64,000 bases of DNA from Castellaniella denitrificans (GCF_042653765.1 NZ_JBHSEZ010000001.1:62001-126000), one strand, 5' to 3'; positions 41,227-50,770 are shown, numbered from the stretch's first letter. Numbers and translations are program-made. The notes: generated by a model not told the origin, from the sequence alone.

Positions 41227-43037
41227 ACCTGCGCCTGGCGCACGTAGCGGTCGACCAGCCCGCCGTCGCGGATGGCGGACTGCAGCGCCAGCGCGCGCGG
41301 CAGCACGTGGGCGGCGTACTGCACGGCCGTGGCGATCTTGTTCGGATGGAAGGCATCCGTCGATCCCTCGCCGATGGCCGCGGCCGCGGCCAGGGCGGAA
41401 CGCCCCAGCTGCCAGCCCGCGTGGGCCGTCCCGGCCAGCATCAGGCACGGCACGCTGCCGGTGAAGACGCCCCGGATGTCCTCGCGCACGTGCTCCAGGA
41501 CAAAGGCCAGCGCCGACTCGTAGGCCCCGGCCGCCGTTTCCAGGCGCTCGCCGATCATGCCCAGCGCCTCGGCATGCACGCCGCCGGCCGACCGCAAGGC
41601 CGCCGCCGTGTCGCGCATTCCAGCGATCTGCTCGCGCGCCACGGCGCCGCCGTCGCGCACCAGCTTGCGGCCGATGAAGTCGTTGGCCTGGATCGCCGTG
41701 GTGCCTTCGTAGATGGGCAGGATGCGGGCGTCGCGGTAATACTGGGCGGCGCCGGTTTCCTCGATGAAGCCCATGCCGCCGTGCACCTGCACGCCCAGCG
41801 AGGCGACCTCGACGGAGGACTCGGTGGAAAACGCCTTGACGATGGGTACGAAGTATTCGTACGCGGCCTTGCAGCGGGCGCGTTCCGCCTCGTCCGTCAG
41901 ATGGGCCGCCTTGTCACGATAGCCCGCCGCCACGTAGGCCACGGCCCGCGCGCCCTCGGTCAGGCCGCGCATGATCCCCAGCATGCGCGCCACGTCGGGA
42001 TGGCGGATGATGGGCACCGGGCCGTCGGAGCCTTCCAGGGCGTTGCCCTGGATGCGCTCGGCCGCGTAGGCCGCCGCGTGCTGCAGCGCGCGTTCGGACA
42101 CCGCCACGCCCTGCAGGCCGACCGCGTAGCGCGCCGCGTTCATCATGATGAACATGGCTTCCAGACCACGGTTTTCCTCGCCGATCAGGTAGCCGACGGC
42201 GCCGCCCTCGCCCACATCGCCCTGGCCCGAGCCATACAGCAGCACCGCCGTCGGACTGCCGTGGATGCCGAGCTTGTGCTCCAGGGACGCGCACACCACG
42301 TCGTTGCGGGCGCCCAGGCCGCCATCGTCCTCGACCAGGAATTTGGGCACGACGAACAGGGAAATGCCCTTGACGCCCTTGGGCGCATCCGGCGTGCGCG
42401 CCAGCACCAGATGGATGATGTTTTCCGCCATGTCGTGATCCCCATACGTGATGAAGATCTTCTGGCCGGTGATGCGGTAGCTGCCGTCGTCTTGGCGCAC
42501 GGCCCGGCTCTTGAGCAGCGCCAGGTCGGAGCCGGCCTGCGGCTCGGTCAGGTTCATGGTCCCGGTCCAGCGGCCTTCCAGCATGGGCGGAATGAAGCGG
42601 GCCTTCTGCTCGTCCGAGCCTACTATGGACAGGGCCTCGATCACACCATCGGTCAGCAGCGGACACAGGGAAAAGGCCAGGTTGCCGGCGTTGATGCTTT
42701 CGGTGACCGGCGCGGCGACGAGCTTGGGCAGGCCCTGGCCGCCGAATTCGGCTTCGTGCGGCAGGCCCTGCCAGCCGCCCTGCGCAAAGGCCTGGAACGC
42801 CGCCTTGAAGCCGGGCGTGGTGCGCACGCCGTCCTCGCTCCAGCGGGCAGGCTCGGTGTCGCCCACGCGGTTCAGCGGCGCGATCTCCTGCTCGACGAAG
42901 CGCGCGTTTTCCTCCAGCACGGCATCGACGAGATCCTCGGAGACTTCCTCGAAGCCCGGCAGCGCCAGCACCCCTTGCAGGTCGGCAAGCTCGCGCAGAA
43001 TGAAACGGATATCCTGGGTAGGAACCTGGTATGTCAT
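41223..43037 (-). CDS. Acyl-CoA dehydrogenase, long form (DmdC/FadE-like)
   Basis: A 604-residue flavoprotein that oxidises an acyl-CoA and passes electrons to ETF. Visible features: MNLTEPQAGSDLALLKSRA (FAD/substrate segment), ITGQKIFITYGDHDMAENI, and VQVHGGMGFIEETGAAQYYRDARI with YEGTTAIQANDFIGRK near residue 440-470. A C-terminal extension of about 130 residues is typical of the 600-residue class (DmdC or FadE5-like). It lies downstream of etfA, its electron acceptor. The chain-length preference cannot be read. Confidence 0.92.
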   Translation of the reverse strand: MTYQVPTQDIRFILRELADLQGVLALPGFEEVSEDLVDAVLEENARFVEQEIAPLNRVGDTEPARWSEDGVRTTPGFKAAFQAFAQGGWQGLPHEAEFGGQGLPKLVAAPVTESINAGNLAFSLCPLLTDGVIEALSIVGSDEQKARFIPPMLEGRWTGTMNLTEPQAGSDLALLKSRAVRQDDGSYRITGQKIFITYGDHDMAENIIHLVLARTPDAPKGVKGISLFVVPKFLVEDDGGLGARNDVVCASLEHKLGIHGSPTAVLLYGSGQGDVGEGGAVGYLIGEENRGLEAMFIMMNAARYAVGLQGVAVSERALQHAAAYAAERIQGNALEGSDGPVPIIRHPDVARMLGIMRGLTEGARAVAYVAAGYRDKAAHLTDEAERARCKAAYEYFVPIVKAFSTESSVEVASLGVQVHGGMGFIEETGAAQYYRDARILPIYEGTTAIQANDFIGRKLVRDGGAVAREQIAGMRDTAAALRSAGGVHAEALGMIGERLETAAGAYESALAFVLEHVREDIRGVFTGSVPCLMLAGTAHAGWQLGRSALAAAAAIGEGSTDAFHPNKIATAVQYAAHVLPRALALQSAIRDGGLVDRYVRQAQV

Positions 43038-43152
43038 GGCAATTCCTGTGGTGCGCGGAGGCCCCGCCTCCGCATGAAGCGGTGCGGGCCCCCTGGACTC
43101 GATCCCCCGAGTGGCTCGGAGGATCTCCCGGGGCCCGCGATGTCGGTCAGGC

Positions 43153-44082
43153 TCAGAGGGCCTGGACCAGTTCGGGCACGGCCTGGAACAGGTCGGCCAC
43201 CAGGCCGTAGTCGGCCACCCCGAAGATCGGCGCCTCGGCGTCCTTGTTGATCGCCACGATCACCTTCGAGTCCTTCATCCCCGCCAGGTGCTGGATCGCC
43301 CCGGAGATCCCGATCGCCACGTACAGCTGCGGCGCCACGATCTTGCCCGTCTGGCCCACCTGCCAGTCGTTGGGCGCATACCCCGCGTCCACCGCCGCGC
43401 GCGACGCGCCCAGCGCCGCGCCCAGCTTGTCGGCCAGCGGATCCAGGATCTTGAAGTTCTCCGCGCTGCCCAGCCCGCGTCCACCCGACACCACCACCGT
43501 GGCCGCCGTCAGTTCCGGCCGGTCGCTCTTGGCCAGCTCGCGGCCCACGAACGACGACTTGCCCGAATCGCCCACCGCCTCGATCGTCTCGACCGCCGCG
43601 GAGCCGCCCGTGGCGGCCGCCGGATCGAAGGCCGTCGTGCGCACGGTGATGACCTTCTTCGCGTCGGCGGACTGCACCGTCGCCAGGGCGTTGCCGGCGT
43701 AGATCGGCCGCACGAAGGTGTCGGCCGACTCCACGGCGACGATGTCGGAGATCTGCGCCACGTCCAGCCTGGCCGCCACGCGCGGAGCGACGTTCTTGCC
43801 CGAGGCCGTGGCCGCGAACAGGATGTGGCCGTAGCCGCCGGCCACCGCCAGCACCTGCGCGGCCAGATTCTCGGCCAGGCCATGGGCCAGGGCCGGGCCG
43901 TCGGCCAGCAGCACCTTGCTCACGGACGCGACCTGCGCGGCCTGGTCGGCCACGGCGCGCGCCCCGGCGCCCGCCACCAGCACGTGCACTTCGCCCCCGA
44001 TGGCCGCGGCCGCCGCCACCACGTTGCGGGTCGCCGCGCCCAGTTGGGCGTTGTCATGTTCAGCAATGACCAGAATGCTCAT
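43153..44082 (-). CDS. etfA: Electron transfer flavoprotein alpha subunit
   Basis: A 309-residue FAD-binding subunit. The C-terminal signature VAPQLYVAIGISGAIQHLAG with the FAD loop GGRGLGSAENF is diagnostic. With EtfB it carries electrons from acyl-CoA dehydrogenases to ETF:quinone oxidoreductase. Its ATG abuts the etfB stop with no gap. Confidence 0.97.
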   Translation of the reverse strand: MSILVIAEHDNAQLGAATRNVVAAAAAIGGEVHVLVAGAGARAVADQAAQVASVSKVLLADGPALAHGLAENLAAQVLAVAGGYGHILFAATASGKNVAPRVAARLDVAQISDIVAVESADTFVRPIYAGNALATVQSADAKKVITVRTTAFDPAAATGGSAAVETIEAVGDSGKSSFVGRELAKSDRPELTAATVVVSGGRGLGSAENFKILDPLADKLGAALGASRAAVDAGYAPNDWQVGQTGKIVAPQLYVAIGISGAIQHLAGMKDSKVIVAINKDAEAPIFGVADYGLVADLFQAVPELVQAL

Positions 44083-44832
44083 TTACACCACCTTCGCTTC
44101 GTTCTTGAGTTTGTCCACCAGGGCGGCCACGTCGGGCACGATCACGCCGGCCGCGCGGCTGGGCGGCTCGGCCACTTTCAGCGTCTTCAACCGCGGCGTC
44201 ACGTCCACGCCCAGGGCGTCGGGCGCCACGGTGTCCAGAGGCTTTTTCTTCGCCTTCATGATGTTGGGCAGCGTCACGTAGCGCGGCTCGTTCAACCGCA
44301 GGTCGGTGGTGATGATCGCCGGCAGCGCCAGGCTGAGCGTCTCCAGGCCGCCATCGACCTCGCGCGTGACCTGGACGCGGTCGCCCTGCACTTCGACCTG
44401 GCTGGCGTTGGTCGCCTGCGGCCAGTCCAGCAGCGCGGCCAGCATCTGGCCGGTCTGGTTGGCGTCGTCGTCGATCGCCTGCTTGCCCAGGACCACCAGG
44501 CCGGGCTGTTCCTTGTCCACCAGCGCCTTCAGCAGCTTGGCCACCGCCAGCGGCTGCAGCTCGGCGTCGGTCTGCACCAGGATGCCCCGGTCCGCGCCGA
44601 TGGCCATCGCCGTGCGCAGGGTTTCCTGACACTGCGCCACCCCGCACGACACCGCCACGATTTCGGCGGCCGCGCCCTTTTCCTTGAGCCGCACCGCTTC
44701 CTCGACGGCGATTTCGTCGAACGGGTTCATCGACATCTTGACGTTGGCGATGTCCACGCCAGTGTGATCGGATTTCACGCGAACCTTGACGTTGTAGTCA
44801 ACCACGCGCTTGACCGGTACCAGGACCTTCAT
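44083..44832 (-). CDS. etfB: Electron transfer flavoprotein beta subunit
   Basis: A 249-residue subunit that holds AMP and docks the dehydrogenase. MKVLVPVKRVVDYNVKVRV and MSMNPFDEIAVEEAVRLKEKG are typical, as is the recognition loop near ALPAIITTDLRLNEPRY. GGAG precedes the ATG. It is followed by etfA and the acyl-CoA dehydrogenase gene. Confidence 0.97.
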   Translation of the reverse strand: MKVLVPVKRVVDYNVKVRVKSDHTGVDIANVKMSMNPFDEIAVEEAVRLKEKGAAAEIVAVSCGVAQCQETLRTAMAIGADRGILVQTDAELQPLAVAKLLKALVDKEQPGLVVLGKQAIDDDANQTGQMLAALLDWPQATNASQVEVQGDRVQVTREVDGGLETLSLALPAIITTDLRLNEPRYVTLPNIMKAKKKPLDTVAPDALGVDVTPRLKTLKVAEPPSRAAGVIVPDVAALVDKLKNEAKVV

Positions 44833-44907
44833 CGAGCATACTCCAGAATGGAAAGAAAACAGGACGGTCGCGCCCGACGACGATGAATCGCATCGCGCGC
44901 GGCCCCA

Positions 44908-45831
44908 TCAGTAACCGCCCAGCGCCCGCACATGCGCCACCGCGCTGCGCCCCAGGGCGGACAGGTCGTAACCGCCTTCGAGAAAGCTGACGATCCGCCC
45001 CTGGGCGGATTCGGCCGCGACCTCGACCAGACGTTCGGTGATCCAGGCGTAATCCGCCTCGACCAGTTTCAGGCTGCCCATGTCGTCCTCGCGATGGGCG
45101 TCGAATCCCGCCGACACCAGGATCAGCTCGGGCCGGAAATCATGCAGTGCCGGCAGCCAGTATTTCGACACCAGGGCGCGGATCACGTCGCCGCCGGAAT
45201 ACGCGTCGACCGGGATATTGAGCATGTTCGGCCCCAGATTCTCGTGGCGGGTGTCCGGGAACAAGGGATATTGATAGAAGCTGCACATCAGGATCCGCGG
45301 CTCCTTCAGGAAGACTTCTTCCGTGCCGTTGCCGTGGTGGACGTCGAAATCCACGATGGCGACGCGCGACAGTCCGTAGTGGTCCAGCGCATAGCGCGCC
45401 GCGATGGCGATGTTGTTGAAGAAGCAGAATCCCATCGCCTTTTCGGGACACGCGTGATGGCCCGGCGGGCGGATGGCGCAGAACGCGGTCTGCGCATGGC
45501 CGGCCATGATCTCGTCCAGGGCCGTCAGGCCGGCGCCGGCCGCCGCCCAGGCCGCCTGCAGGGTGTCCGGATTCATGATCGTGTCCGGATCCACCGGGAA
45601 ATAGCCGTGCGCCGGCGCGTGCTGGCGCAGGAACGCCAGATATTCCGGCGTGTGCACCCGCAGCACGTCTTCGGGCTGGGCCGGGCGCGCCACGCGGTGA
45701 GACAGGAAATCCATCAGGCCATTGGCGGTCAGCTGATCGGCCACCGCGTCCAGGCGTTGGGGGGATTCGGGGTGCCAGGCCCCCATCTCATGCAGGCGAC
45801 AGGCCGGATGGGTAATATAGAGTGTCTCCAT
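44908..45831 (-). CDS. Histone-deacetylase-like amidohydrolase
   Basis: A 307-residue zinc enzyme of the arginase/deacetylase fold (class II HDAC/acetoin-utilisation type). Active-site elements: IRPPGHHACPEKAMGFCFFNN, zinc ligands in VDFDVHHGNGTEEVF, and SAGFDAHREDDMG; the Tyr-containing loop ends in EGGYDL. Related enzymes deacetylate polyamines or small amides, such as the Alcaligenes-type amidohydrolase. Substrate unknown. The ATG at 45831 has no ribosome site. A promoter inside mltB predicts a start within one base of it, so the mRNA may be leaderless. It precedes etfBA. Confidence 0.88.
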   Translation of the reverse strand: METLYITHPACRLHEMGAWHPESPQRLDAVADQLTANGLMDFLSHRVARPAQPEDVLRVHTPEYLAFLRQHAPAHGYFPVDPDTIMNPDTLQAAWAAAGAGLTALDEIMAGHAQTAFCAIRPPGHHACPEKAMGFCFFNNIAIAARYALDHYGLSRVAIVDFDVHHGNGTEEVFLKEPRILMCSFYQYPLFPDTRHENLGPNMLNIPVDAYSGGDVIRALVSKYWLPALHDFRPELILVSAGFDAHREDDMGSLKLVEADYAWITERLVEVAAESAQGRIVSFLEGGYDLSALGRSAVAHVRALGGY

Positions 45832-45838
45832 AAGGGCG

Positions 45839-45868
45839 ATTATGTTCAGACCAACCCGTATTTTGCAA
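45839..45868 (-). promoter_or_regulatory. Candidate leaderless promoter of the deacetylase gene
   Basis: On the minus strand TTGCAA (45863-45868), an 18-base spacer and CATAAT (45839-45844) predict a start at 45832, next to the ATG at 45831. The promoter lies inside the first codons of the divergent mltB. Confidence 0.5.
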
Positions 45869-47035
45869 GTTGCCGTAGCGTCGCTTTTCATATCGGGCTG
45901 CGCCAGCAGCCATAGCGATTCCGGACCGTCCGCCGCCGCCCTTGCGGGGACAACGAATCAAACAATTGTTTCAAACGATCGTACTAATTCTAGCAGAACC
46001 CGACCCGCCGGGGAACCGGCGCCGGCACGGGGGGATTTCCTCGGCGCCGACGGCCGCCTGCTGCCCGAAGTGCGGACTTTCGCCCTTGAAACCGCCCAGG
46101 CCCACGCCCTGCCCCTGAAAGACGTCGAGGCCCTGCTGGCCGAGGCGCGCTACGATGCCACGGCGGCCCGGCTGATGGCGCCGCCCGCGCGTTCGGGCCG
46201 CATCCGCCGCGCCTGGAACAGCTACCGCCAGCGCCACGTCGACGCGGTGCGCATCCGCGAAGGCGTCTCCTTCTGGCAGGCGCATCGGGCCGCGCTCGAC
46301 CGGGCCAGCGCCCGCACGGGCGTGCCGCCCTCGATCATCGTCGCCATCATCGGCATCGAAACCATCTACGGCCGCTACACCGGCGACCACCGGGTCCTGG
46401 ATACCCTGACCACCCTGGGGTTCCGCTATCCCGATCCGAGCCGGCCGGAACGCCAGGCGATGTTCCGCGAGCAGCTGGCCGACCTGATCGTGCTGGACCA
46501 CCGGGGGGAACTGGATGCGCGGGTCGTGGAAGGTTCGTTCGCGGGCGCCATGGGGCTGCCGCAGTTCATGCCGGGCAGCCTGATGCGCTACGCCGCGGAC
46601 GGCGACGGCGACGGCCGCGTGGACCTGGCCGGCAACACGGACGACGCCATCGCCTCGGTGGCGGCGTTCCTGCAGGCCCATGGCTGGGTGCGCGGCGTGC
46701 CGGTCTTCGCCCCCGTGATCCTGCCCGCCGATGCCGCGCGGCGGGCCCAGGACGGACTGAAACCCGAGACCGACTGGGCCGCGCTGCGGGCCCTGGGCGC
46801 CCGGGCGCTGCCGGGCGGCGGCTCGGCCTGGCAGGCCCAGCCGCTGGGGGTGATCGACCTGCGCGACGAGATCCGCGGGACCCACGACGTGCGCTGCGCC
46901 ACGCCCAATTTCTTCGCCATCACCCACTACAACCGCAGCTATTTCTACGCTGCGTCGGTGGCGGACCTGGCCCACGAGATCGCCGACCGCATCGGCTACG
47001 GGGATCCAAACCGCCTGGACGGACCGGGCGCCTGA
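45842..47035 (+). CDS. mltB: Membrane-bound lytic murein transglycosylase B
   Basis: A 397-residue lipoprotein with lipobox FISGC at the end of its signal peptide. The catalytic Glu is in IIGIETIYGRYTGDHRVLDTL, and GAMGLPQFMPGSLMRYAADGDGDG is the MltB signature. It cleaves peptidoglycan strands to anhydro-muropeptides, which NagZ (encoded at 31 kb) later processes. Its ATG is only 10 bases from that of the divergent deacetylase gene, so its promoter must lie inside that gene. Confidence 0.96.
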   Translation: MFRPTRILQVAVASLFISGCASSHSDSGPSAAALAGTTNQTIVSNDRTNSSRTRPAGEPAPARGDFLGADGRLLPEVRTFALETAQAHALPLKDVEALLAEARYDATAARLMAPPARSGRIRRAWNSYRQRHVDAVRIREGVSFWQAHRAALDRASARTGVPPSIIVAIIGIETIYGRYTGDHRVLDTLTTLGFRYPDPSRPERQAMFREQLADLIVLDHRGELDARVVEGSFAGAMGLPQFMPGSLMRYAADGDGDGRVDLAGNTDDAIASVAAFLQAHGWVRGVPVFAPVILPADAARRAQDGLKPETDWAALRALGARALPGGGSAWQAQPLGVIDLRDEIRGTHDVRCATPNFFAITHYNRSYFYAASVADLAHEIADRIGYGDPNRLDGPGA

Positions 47036-47054
47036 GCGTCTTGCGAAGCGGCGT

Positions 47055-47960
47055 TCAGTTGAAAACGCCGGAAGACAGGTAGCGGTCGCCCCGGTCGCAG
47101 ACGATGAAGACGATGGTGGCGTCCCGCGCCGTGGCGGCCACGCGCAGCGCGGCCACGGCCGCGCCGGCCGAGGAAATCCCGCCGAAAATGCCTTCCTCGG
47201 CGGCCAGGCGCCGGGCCATGCTTTCCGCCTGTTCCTGGGTGATGGGCTCGAAGGCGTCGACGCCGGCCGGGTCGTAGATGCTGGGCTGGTAGGCTTCCGG
47301 CCATTTGCGGATGCCGGGAATGTGCGCGCCTTCGGCCGGCTGGGCGCCGATGATGCGCACGGCCGGATTGCGTTCGCGCAGGTAAGCGCCCACGCCCATG
47401 ATGGTGCCGGTCGTGCCCATGGCGCTGACGAAGTGCGTGACCTCGCCGCCAGTCTGTTCCCAGATTTCCGGACCGGTGGTCTCGTAGTGGGCGCGGGGAT
47501 TGTCGGCGTTGGAGAACTGGTCCAGGACCTTGCCCTTGCCTTCGGACTGCATCCGCAGCGCCAGGTCGCGGGCGTATTCCATGCCCCCGCCCTGGGAAGG
47601 CGTCAGGATGAGCTCGGCCCCGTAGGCCGTCATGGCGGCGCAGCGTTCCTGGGTCGAATTGTCCGGCATGATCAGGACCATGTGGTAGCCGCGCACGGCG
47701 GCGGCCATGGCCAGGGCGATCCCGGTGTTGCCGCTGGTCGCCTCGATCAGGGTGTCGCCGGGGCGGATGTCGCCGCGCGATTCGGCCTGGCGGATCATGC
47801 TGAGGGCGGCGCGGTCCTTGACCGAGCCGGCCGGATTGTTGCCTTCCAGCTTGGCCAGGATCACGTTGCCGCGCGGCTCTCCGACGTCGCCCGGCAGCCG
47901 CTGCAGGCGCACCAGGGGCGTGGAACCGATGATGTCTTCGATGGTGGGGTAGGTTTTCAT
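47055..47960 (-). CDS. cysM: Cysteine synthase B
   Basis: A 301-residue PLP enzyme making cysteine from O-acetylserine. The PLP lysine is in NNPAGSVKDRAAL and the phosphate loop is TSGNTGIALA. The sequence QFSNADNPRAHYETTGPEIW and length are of the CysM type rather than CysK. The ATG at 47960 matches the family start; upstream ATGs at 47969 and 47984 are possible. It is convergent with mltB, 19 bases apart. Confidence 0.95.
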   Translation of the reverse strand: MKTYPTIEDIIGSTPLVRLQRLPGDVGEPRGNVILAKLEGNNPAGSVKDRAALSMIRQAESRGDIRPGDTLIEATSGNTGIALAMAAAVRGYHMVLIMPDNSTQERCAAMTAYGAELILTPSQGGGMEYARDLALRMQSEGKGKVLDQFSNADNPRAHYETTGPEIWEQTGGEVTHFVSAMGTTGTIMGVGAYLRERNPAVRIIGAQPAEGAHIPGIRKWPEAYQPSIYDPAGVDAFEPITQEQAESMARRLAAEEGIFGGISSAGAAVAALRVAATARDATIVFIVCDRGDRYLSSGVFN

Positions 47961-48067
47961 GGACGAAATCATACACCCGCCCATCCGCCGCGCCGGCCTT
48001 GTCCCCAGGCCGGAATATGCTTATGAAAGGACGGCATATCGTGGGCCGGGGGATGGGGAGCGCGGAC

Positions 48068-48658
48068 TCAGCGCTTGCCCGCCGGAGGCCTGCCGGGGCC
48101 GACGGCGCCGGCCGATCCTCCGGCGCCGGCCGTCCCGGCGGGCCCGACACCGGCTCCCTGCCCCGACAGGCGCGTGCCGCCGCCGTCGATGGTCAGGCCC
48201 GCCGACTGCAGGGACTGGGCCCGGCGCGGGCCGATGCCGCGCACCCGGTCCGACAGGTCGGCGAACGACAGGTAGCGCCCGCCCCGCTCGCGCTCGTCGA
48301 GGATGACCTGGGCGGTCTTGGGGCCGATGCCGCGGATCCCCCGCAGTTGGTCCAGCGTGGCGGTGTTCAGGTCCACGGCGCCCGCCGCGCCCGCCCAGGC
48401 CAGGGCGGCGATACCGGCCGCCGCCAGCAGCCGCGACAGGCCGCGCGCATGCGGCCGCCCGGCGCGCCGGGCGCACGGCCGGCCCCGGCCCGCGGCACCG
48501 GAGTCGGAAGGCCGGGCGGCGCCCGCGAGCCGGGAAGGACCGGCGGCCGGCGCGCTGGTGCCGGACGCGCGGGAACGGAGCGCATCCGGGCAAGCGCGGG
48601 CGGCATCGGAAGACGCGTCCGCCGGCCGACCGGCCGTATCGTGCAGAAAGGGATTCAT
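48068..48658 (-). CDS. ComEA-like helix-hairpin-helix protein with long low-complexity tails
   Basis: A 196-residue protein. Residues 1-72 are basic and low complexity; a membrane helix (LLAAAGIAALAWAGAAGA, about 77-94) precedes a tandem HhH domain VDLNTATLDQLRGIRGIGPK and VRGIGPRRAQSLQSAG (about 95-155). The tail is rich in Gly, Ala and Pro. The HhH domain matches ComEA, the DNA receptor for transformation. The long N-terminus before the helix is unusual; the functional protein may be the export signal onward. AGGAG precedes the ATG at 48658. Confidence 0.82.
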   Translation of the reverse strand: MNPFLHDTAGRPADASSDAARACPDALRSRASGTSAPAAGPSRLAGAARPSDSGAAGRGRPCARRAGRPHARGLSRLLAAAGIAALAWAGAAGAVDLNTATLDQLRGIRGIGPKTAQVILDERERGGRYLSFADLSDRVRGIGPRRAQSLQSAGLTIDGGGTRLSGQGAGVGPAGTAGAGGSAGAVGPGRPPAGKR

Positions 48659-48833
48659 GACCGACTCCTGTGGTGTGAGGGTCCGGTCATGATGCCCTGG
48701 ACGGACGGCGAATGGAGGGGGTTTTGACCCGGAATGTCCGTGCGGGAAAACACGCGGGACGCGCGTGCGCCGGTGACGAAGGCGGCGGAAGCCGGCGACG
48801 CGCCGGGCGGCGGTGCGGGCGCCCGGCCCGGGA

Positions 48834-49838
48834 TCAGCCGACCGTCAGCCGCCCGGATTCCAGCAGCCGGCCGACGTAGGCATTCACCCCTGTCTGGACG
48901 TCGCTGAAGGCGCCCGTGTAGCCGGCCGCGCGCAACCGGGTCAGGTCCGCCTGCGTGTGGCTCTGGTAGCGGCCCTTCAGGTCGTCCGGGAACGGGATGT
49001 AGCGCAGTTGCCCGCCCGCCGCCAGTTCCCGCAGCGGCAGGGCGAGCTGCCCCTGGTGCACGCGCAGGCTGTTGACCACGGTCTGGGCGACGTCGTTGAA
49101 GGGCTGGGCGCGCCCGGTGCCGCAATTGAAGATGCCCGAGACTTCCGGATGATCGAGGAAGTGCAGGTTGACCTTGACCACGTCGTCGACGAAGACGAAG
49201 TCGCGCTGCTGGCCGCCGTCCGGATAGCCGTCCCAGCCGCCGAACAGCCGCACGTGGCCCTCGCGCGCGTACTGGTTCATGTTGTGGAAGGCCACCGACG
49301 CCATGCGCCCCTTGTGCTGCTCGCGCGGGCCGTAGACGTTGAAGTAGCGCAGGCCCACCACCTGGGCCGTGAGGCGGTCCATGCGCCGGCGCAGGACCTG
49401 GTCGAAGAGCAGCTTGGAATAGCCGTAGACGTTCAGCGGCGCCTCGCAGGCCGGATCCTCGGCGTAGCGCGGGCCGGCCCCGTACACGGCGGCCGACGAG
49501 GCGTACAGGAAGGGGACTTCCCGGGCCTGGCAGTACTCGAACAGTTCCAGCGTGACGCGGAAATTGTTGTCCATCATGAAGCGGCCGTCGCGCTCCGTCG
49601 TGTCGGAGCAGGCGCCCTGGTGGAACACGGCGTCGGGACGCGGCAATTCGCCCGCCAGGACGCGGCGGCGGAACTCGTCCTTGTGCTGGTAGTCGGCGAT
49701 CCCCAGGTCGGCCAGGTTGCGGAACTTGTCGCCGTCGGTCAGGTCGTCGACCGCCAGGATGTCGGTGATGCCGCGCGCGTTCAGGCCGCGGACCAGGTTG
49801 CTGCCGATGAAGCCGGCCGCGCCGGTGACCACGATCAT
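48834..49838 (-). CDS. hldD: ADP-L-glycero-D-manno-heptose-6-epimerase
   Basis: A 334-residue extended SDR that inverts C6 of ADP-heptose for the LPS inner core. TGAAGFIGSNLV binds NADP; catalytic Tyr and Lys are in YGYSKLLFDQ; FNVYGPREQHKGRMASV is the HldD signature. AGAGGA precedes the ATG at 49838, which overlaps the hldA stop. Confidence 0.96.
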   Translation of the reverse strand: MIVVTGAAGFIGSNLVRGLNARGITDILAVDDLTDGDKFRNLADLGIADYQHKDEFRRRVLAGELPRPDAVFHQGACSDTTERDGRFMMDNNFRVTLELFEYCQAREVPFLYASSAAVYGAGPRYAEDPACEAPLNVYGYSKLLFDQVLRRRMDRLTAQVVGLRYFNVYGPREQHKGRMASVAFHNMNQYAREGHVRLFGGWDGYPDGGQQRDFVFVDDVVKVNLHFLDHPEVSGIFNCGTGRAQPFNDVAQTVVNSLRVHQGQLALPLRELAAGGQLRYIPFPDDLKGRYQSHTQADLTRLRAAGYTGAFSDVQTGVNAYVGRLLESGRLTVG

Positions 49839-50770
49839 GATGTCAATTCCTCTGCGGTGACGATGGAGGTGCCCAGCTTGCCGACGACGATGCCGCCGGC
49901 GCGGTTGGCCCACGTCATGGCCTCGAACCAGTCCAGGCCGGCGGCCCGGGCGACGGCCAGGGTGGCCAGCACGGTGTCGCCCGCGCCGGACACGTCGAAG
50001 ACTTCGTGCGCCTGGGCGTCCGCGTGCCGGCGGCCTTCGGCGGTGAACAGGGTCATGCCCTGTTCGGAACGGGTGATCAGCAGGGCTTCCAGTTCCAGTT
50101 CCTGGCGCAGGGCCTGGGCGCGGCGCGTCAGGTCGTCTTCCGAGTCCCAGCGGCCGACGGCGTCCTGCATCTCGCTGCGGTTGGGCGTGACCAGCGTGGC
50201 CCCCCGGTAGCGCGGATAGCGGTGGCCCTTGGGATCGACCAGCACCGGGATGCCGCGCTCGCGGGCCGCCCGGATCATGGGTTCGACCCGGGACAGGGCG
50301 CCCTTGGCGTAATCCGACAGCACCAGCAGGTCGTAATCCGCCAGGACGTCCGCCAGGCCGACGTCCAGCGCGTCCAGCGCGCGGGCGCCCGGCCCCTGTT
50401 CGAAATCCACCCGCAGCAGCTGCTGCTGGCGCCCCAGCACCCGCATCTTCAGGGTGGTGTCCATGCCCTCGGCATCCTCGACCAGATGATCCCGGACGCC
50501 GGCCTCGCGCGCCAGGGCGCGCACGCGGGCGCCGGCCTCGTCGGCGCCGACCACGCCCAGCAGCCCCACGCTGGCGCCCAGGGCGACGATGTTGCGGGCC
50601 ACGTTGGCCGCGCCGCCCAGGCGGTCTTCCCGGCGGGCGACCCGCACCACGGGCACGGGCGCCTCGGGCGAGATGCGGTCGACTTCGCCGAACCAGTAGC
50701 GGTCCAGCATGATGTCTCCGGCGACGAGGATCCGGGCGGCGGCGGCCGCCCGGGCCGGGAATACGGTCAT
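49835..50770 (-). CDS. hldA: D-glycero-beta-D-manno-heptose-7-phosphate kinase (single domain)
   Basis: A 311-residue PfkB/ribokinase-family kinase: MLDRYWFGEVDRISPEAPVPV, GGAANVARNIVALGA and the catalytic VSGAGDTVLA. It matches the N-terminal half of E. coli HldE; the adenylyltransferase half is absent, as in bacteria that have separate hldA and hldC. GGAGG precedes the ATG at 50770, which overlaps the lapB stop by four bases. Confidence 0.94.
   Translation of the reverse strand: MTVFPARAAAAARILVAGDIMLDRYWFGEVDRISPEAPVPVVRVARREDRLGGAANVARNIVALGASVGLLGVVGADEAGARVRALAREAGVRDHLVEDAEGMDTTLKMRVLGRQQQLLRVDFEQGPGARALDALDVGLADVLADYDLLVLSDYAKGALSRVEPMIRAARERGIPVLVDPKGHRYPRYRGATLVTPNRSEMQDAVGRWDSEDDLTRRAQALRQELELEALLITRSEQGMTLFTAEGRRHADAQAHEVFDVSGAGDTVLATLAVARAAGLDWFEAMTWANRAGGIVVGKLGTSIVTAEELTS

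Noticed and set aside
43084..43148. Terminator between etfA and the acyl-CoA dehydrogenase gene
   Set aside because: A 9-bp stem GCGGGCCCC/GGGGCCCGC exists but encloses a 47-base loop and has no T-run; read-through to the dehydrogenase gene is expected.
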